Shown: positions 61,495-64,000 of the stretch, piece by piece
Numbering within the stretch: the first letter of the stretch is position 1
How the letters are laid out: each line of letters begins with the position of its first letter
Assembly: GCF_008119785.1 (NCBI RefSeq)
Contig: NZ_VSFA01000007.1
Coordinates: forward strand, 96,970-160,969
DNA from: Micromonospora sp. MP36
GTDB lineage: Bacteria; Actinomycetota; Actinomycetes; Mycobacteriales; Micromonosporaceae
Direction of reading: 5' to 3'
DNA length: 64,000 nt
Notes under the pieces: generated by a model
Database searches by the model: none
Told to the model about the DNA's origin: nothing
What the model saw: only the letters and a program-made list of their open reading frames with translations
Translations under genes and position numbers: made by a program

Positions 61495-62475
61495 TCACCG
61501 GTCCGTCGCCAGGCGCCCCGAGTCGCGGCGGCGCTGGGCCGGCGCCGTTGCCGGCCCGTGCGCCACTGTGGACCCGGCCGCCGTGTCGGTCAGCCGTCCC
61601 GTCGCCTCGATGAGCCAGGAGAGGGTGTCCGATGCGGAGAGCGCCGCCGAGCATAGCCACTCGAACACCACTTTATAGCGATTTAGGGTGTTCGCCTCGG
61701 TCGACATGACGTCGGTGAACCCGCCTTCGATTGCCAGCGTCTCCGGATCGAGCGGATCGGCGAACCGGTAGACCGAGAAGGCGGTCGGCGGCAGGTACCA
61801 GTCACCGACCCGGGTGTCGCGCAGCAGCAGATGCAGCGTCACGTTCGGCAGCATGGCCAGCTCGCAGAGGTGGACGATCTGCTCGTGCAGCACCTCGGGT
61901 GGACCGGCCCGGCGGCCGAGCGCGGCCTCCTCCAGCACGGCCGTGTAGCGGGGCGCGTCGGGGGAGCGGGTGAGCAGCGACTGGCGGGCCTGCCGGGCGC
62001 GTACCTGGGTCTCCGGGTCCTCGACGTCCGGGTCGCCGGCCTCCTCCGCCACCTGGGCCGCCGAGCGGATCCGGTGCCGGGCGTACCCGGGGGTCTGCAG
62101 CAGGCCGGGGACCAGCACCGGGTTGTACTCGGAGATCTCCGCGCAGCCCGCCTCCAGCTCGGCGAAGCCGCGCTGCTGCTGGGTCATCACCGGGAAGTTC
62201 CGTAGCCAGCCGCGCATGTCGCCGGCCTCCTGGGCGATCCCCAGCAGTTCCTCGCGCAGCTCGTCGGTCGCGCCGTAGAGGGTCAGCAGGACGTCGACAT
62301 CGTCCGGGTCGGGGCGGCTGCGCCCGTTCTCCAGGCGGGACAGCTTGGACGCGGACGCCCAGCCGATCCGCTCGATGACCTGGTCGCCGGTGAGGCCAGC
62401 CTGCTCACGCAGCCGGCGCAGCTCGGTGCCGAGCCTGCGACGGCGCAGGATCGGGCCTGGTGCGGCAGGAGGCAC
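61495..62475 (-). CDS. XRE family regulator with DUF5753 (Scr1/WhiJ-type)
   Basis: The predicted protein has 326 residues from GTG 62475. The helix-turn-helix is at about 12-68 (LGTELRRLREQAGLTGDQVI, SKLSRLENGRSRPDPDDVDV). The DUF5753 ligand-like domain (about 95-270) has NPVLVPGLLQTPGYARHRI and LCELAMLPNVTLHLL. It probably binds its own promoter; a -35/-10 pair is at 62516-62544. It is paired with the DUF397 gene and divergent from an MFS exporter. Confidence 0.9.
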   Translation of the reverse strand: MPPAAPGPILRRRRLGTELRRLREQAGLTGDQVIERIGWASASKLSRLENGRSRPDPDDVDVLLTLYGATDELREELLGIAQEAGDMRGWLRNFPVMTQQQRGFAELEAGCAEISEYNPVLVPGLLQTPGYARHRIRSAAQVAEEAGDPDVEDPETQVRARQARQSLLTRSPDAPRYTAVLEEAALGRRAGPPEVLHEQIVHLCELAMLPNVTLHLLLRDTRVGDWYLPPTAFSVYRFADPLDPETLAIEGGFTDVMSTEANTLNRYKVVFEWLCSAALSASDTLSWLIEATGRLTDTAAGSTVAHGPATAPAQRRRDSGRLATDR

Positions 62476-62515
62476 GGTGTCCTCTTTCCGTCGACCGCCG
62501 CGAGAAGCGACGGTA

Positions 62516-62544
62516 ACTGTATGGAATTCGCCCCCCACGGTCAG
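62516..62544 (-). promoter_or_regulatory. Promoter of the XRE/DUF397 operon
   Basis: On the minus strand CTGACC (62544-62539) and TACAGT (62521-62516) are 17 bases apart. The expected start is near 62509, leader about 34 bases. On the plus strand the box holds the direct repeat GTATGGA (62519-62525 and 62544-62550 region), a possible autoregulatory site. Confidence 0.5.
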
Positions 62545-62702
62545 TATGGACGGCGCGGCCGGTGTCGGAGGTCCCGGCGAGGGCGTGTCTTGCGACAAAA
62601 AGAGGACCGTGGAGGTGGTCCGACCGGTCCGGACGAGGCCGTTCCGGGCCCGGCACCCGCCCCGTCGCGCCTCCGGGCGCACCCCCCGCCGGAGGGAACC
62701 TG

Positions 62703-63875
62703 ATGCGCACCGTCCTGGGCCGCCCCGACTTCCGCCTGCTCTTCGCCGCCCTGCTGGCCAGCATGGCGGCCGAGTCGATCCTGCTGCTGGCCCTCGCCGT
62801 CTGGGTGAAGGATCTGACCGGATCGGACGGCATGGCCGGGGCGACCATCTTCGCGATCATCGCCCCGATGACGCTGGCGCCGCTGGTCGGCTGGGTCGTC
62901 GACCGGTACCGTCGCCAGCCCTTCTTCGTGGCCGCCAACCTGGGGACGGCCGTGCTGCTCAGCCCGCTCTTCGCGGTCCGGGACCGCGGCGACGTGTGGC
63001 TCATCTACGTGGTGGCGGCGCTCTACGGCCTGTCGTACATCACGTTGACCGCGGTGCTGAGCGGGCTGATCCGGCAGCTCGTGCCGAGCGAACTACTGGC
63101 CGACGCGAACGCGGTGCTGCAGACCGTCCGGCAGGGCCTCCGGCTGGTCGGCCCACTGGCCGGGGCCGGACTGTACGCCGCGGTCGGCGGCTGGCTGCTG
63201 ACCGCCCTCGCCATGGCCGGCTTCCTGACCGCCGCGGCCGTGGTCGGCCTGCTCCGGGTCACCGAGAGCACCCCGTCCGGGGCCGGCCTGCGCTGGCCGG
63301 CCGAGCTGAGCGCCGGGCTGCGGCACCTGGCCGGTGAACCGGCGCTGCGCCGGGCCCTGCTCGGCTACGGGCTGGGCTCGCTGGTGATGGGCTTCACCGA
63401 GTCGCTGATCTTCGCGTACGTGGACCAGGGGCTGCGCCGGGACGCCGCGTTCGTCGGCGTGCTCGTCACCGTGCAGGGGATCGGCGGGCTGGTCGGCGGG
63501 CTCTTCTCGGCGACGGTGGTGCGCCGGACCGGCGAGGTGGGGACGCTCGCCGCCGGGGTGACCTTCTTCGGCCCGGCCGCGCTGGCGCTGGCGTACCCGC
63601 GGCTCTGGCTGGGTGTGGTGGCGCTGCTGCTGGCCGGGATGTCGCTGCCGCTAACCATGGTCGGGCTCAACACGCTGGTCCAGCGGCGTACCCCGCCGGG
63701 GCTGCTCGGCCGGGTCGCCGCCACCTCGGAGGCGCTGGTCAGCGGCCCGCAGGCGGTCTCCATCGGCGCCGGCGCCCTGCTCGTCGGCGTCCTCGACTAC
63801 CGCCTGCTCTTCGCCCTGGTCGGGATGATCACCACGCTCGCCGGCGGCTACCTCTGGCAGGGCCGCCACCTGACC
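62703..63875 (+). CDS. MFS transporter (3' end lost in poly-C artefact)
   Basis: ATG 62703 has GGAGGG about seven bases before it. At least 391 residues are readable, beginning MRTVLGRPDFRLLFAALLAS; ten to twelve membrane helices are visible. The cytoplasmic loop WVVDRYRRQPFFVAAN corresponds to the MFS motif A region. It resembles drug or metabolite exporters of the DHA1/MFS_3 type (with LLGRVAATSEALVSGPQAVS late in the protein). From 63876 the frame runs into C-homopolymers and never reaches a stop, so the true C-terminus (probably only 10-30 residues more) is not in the data. Substrate unknown. Confidence 0.85.
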
Positions 63876-64000
63876 CCCCCCCCCCCGCCCCCCCCCCCCC
63901 TCCCCCCCCCCCCCCCCCCCCCCGCGGCCCCCCCCCCCCCCCCCCCCCCCGTTGGTCATGCAGGTGTTTTCGCGACCCCCCCCCCGCCGGCGGCAAAAAA
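63874..64000. other. Low-quality contig end (poly-C artefact)
   Basis: About 76 bases of nearly uninterrupted C (63874-63950) are followed by 50 bases that again end in C- and A-runs. Poly-C on this strand is poly-G on the other, the no-signal call of two-colour sequencing. The stretch should not be interpreted biologically. Confidence 0.85.

Noticed and set aside
63876..63999. Proline-rich C-terminal extension of the MFS protein
   Set aside because: It is the translation of the poly-C sequencing artefact.

Overview
The window looks like the chromosome of a high-GC actinobacterium of the Micromonosporaceae, most likely Micromonospora or a close relative. GC is roughly 72-73% by eye, GTG starts are frequent, and many genes are joined by 4-base ATGA/GTGA overlaps. 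The gene content agrees: mycothiol biosynthesis (mshB), AdnA/AdnB helicase-nucleases, an XRE-DUF5753/DUF397 pair, an fdxA-dapC pair and a divergent dapD/dapE pair. No rRNA, tRNA, CRISPR array, transposase or phage gene was recognised.

Layout. (1) 1-7972, minus strand: a tightly coupled envelope-glycan operon. In order of transcription it holds a three-part protein (GT2 glycosyltransferase, GtrA-like membrane domain, HPr-kinase/PEPCK-like P-loop domain), a GT39-type membrane mannosyltransferase, a secreted phosphoesterase, a membrane-anchored GH99-like glycosidase and the start of a further secreted protein. An 800-base gene-free stretch lies upstream. (2) 8773-14521: a serine hydrolase, RNase H, a P450 with its own ferredoxin, two small unknown proteins, a Cys-rich pentapeptide-repeat protein and a membrane protein. 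(3) 14644-24759: an oligopeptide ABC locus with two complete permease/binding-protein sets around one ATPase pair, preceded by three regularly spaced repeats and closed by a long hairpin. (4) 24762-31567: an S9 peptidase diverging from mshB, two membrane proteins, a GNAT acetyltransferase, fdxA and dapC. (5) 31714-43599: an M48 protease, tyrA, a P-loop kinase, a sugar acetyltransferase, a large secreted subtilase, divergent dapD/dapE and two tandem LOG-family genes. (6) 43737-50979: adnA and adnB. (7) 51185-52915: a cold-shock protein and a DEAD-box helicase whose ribosome-binding site lies inside a perfect hairpin. (8) 53301-56455: an Rrf2 regulator with a sulfonate/nitrate-type ABC transporter. 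(9) 56685-60397: an M16 peptidase pair and a NudC-type Nudix hydrolase. (10) 60707-63875: small proteins, the XRE/DUF397 pair and an MFS exporter that runs into a poly-C contig-end artefact.

How they work together. dapC, dapD and dapE supply meso-diaminopimelate and lysine, and tyrA supplies tyrosine. The two oligopeptide uptake systems, the S9 peptidase, the subtilase and the M16 pair point to peptide scavenging and turnover. The first operon probably makes, transfers and trims a mannose-type surface glycan (inference). A recurrent regulatory theme is the leaderless start: a TANNNT box 6-7 bases before the start codon at rnhA, the S9 peptidase, mshB, the kinase, dapD, dapE, the first LOG gene and the first M16 gene. 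At dapD/dapE one 10-base palindrome serves both directions symmetrically.

Leading candidates for something undescribed are the GT2-GtrA-kinase-like fusion operon, the symmetric dap promoter, the Shine-Dalgarno-sequestering hairpin beside the cold-shock gene, and a paired-palindrome intergenic element found at two loci.
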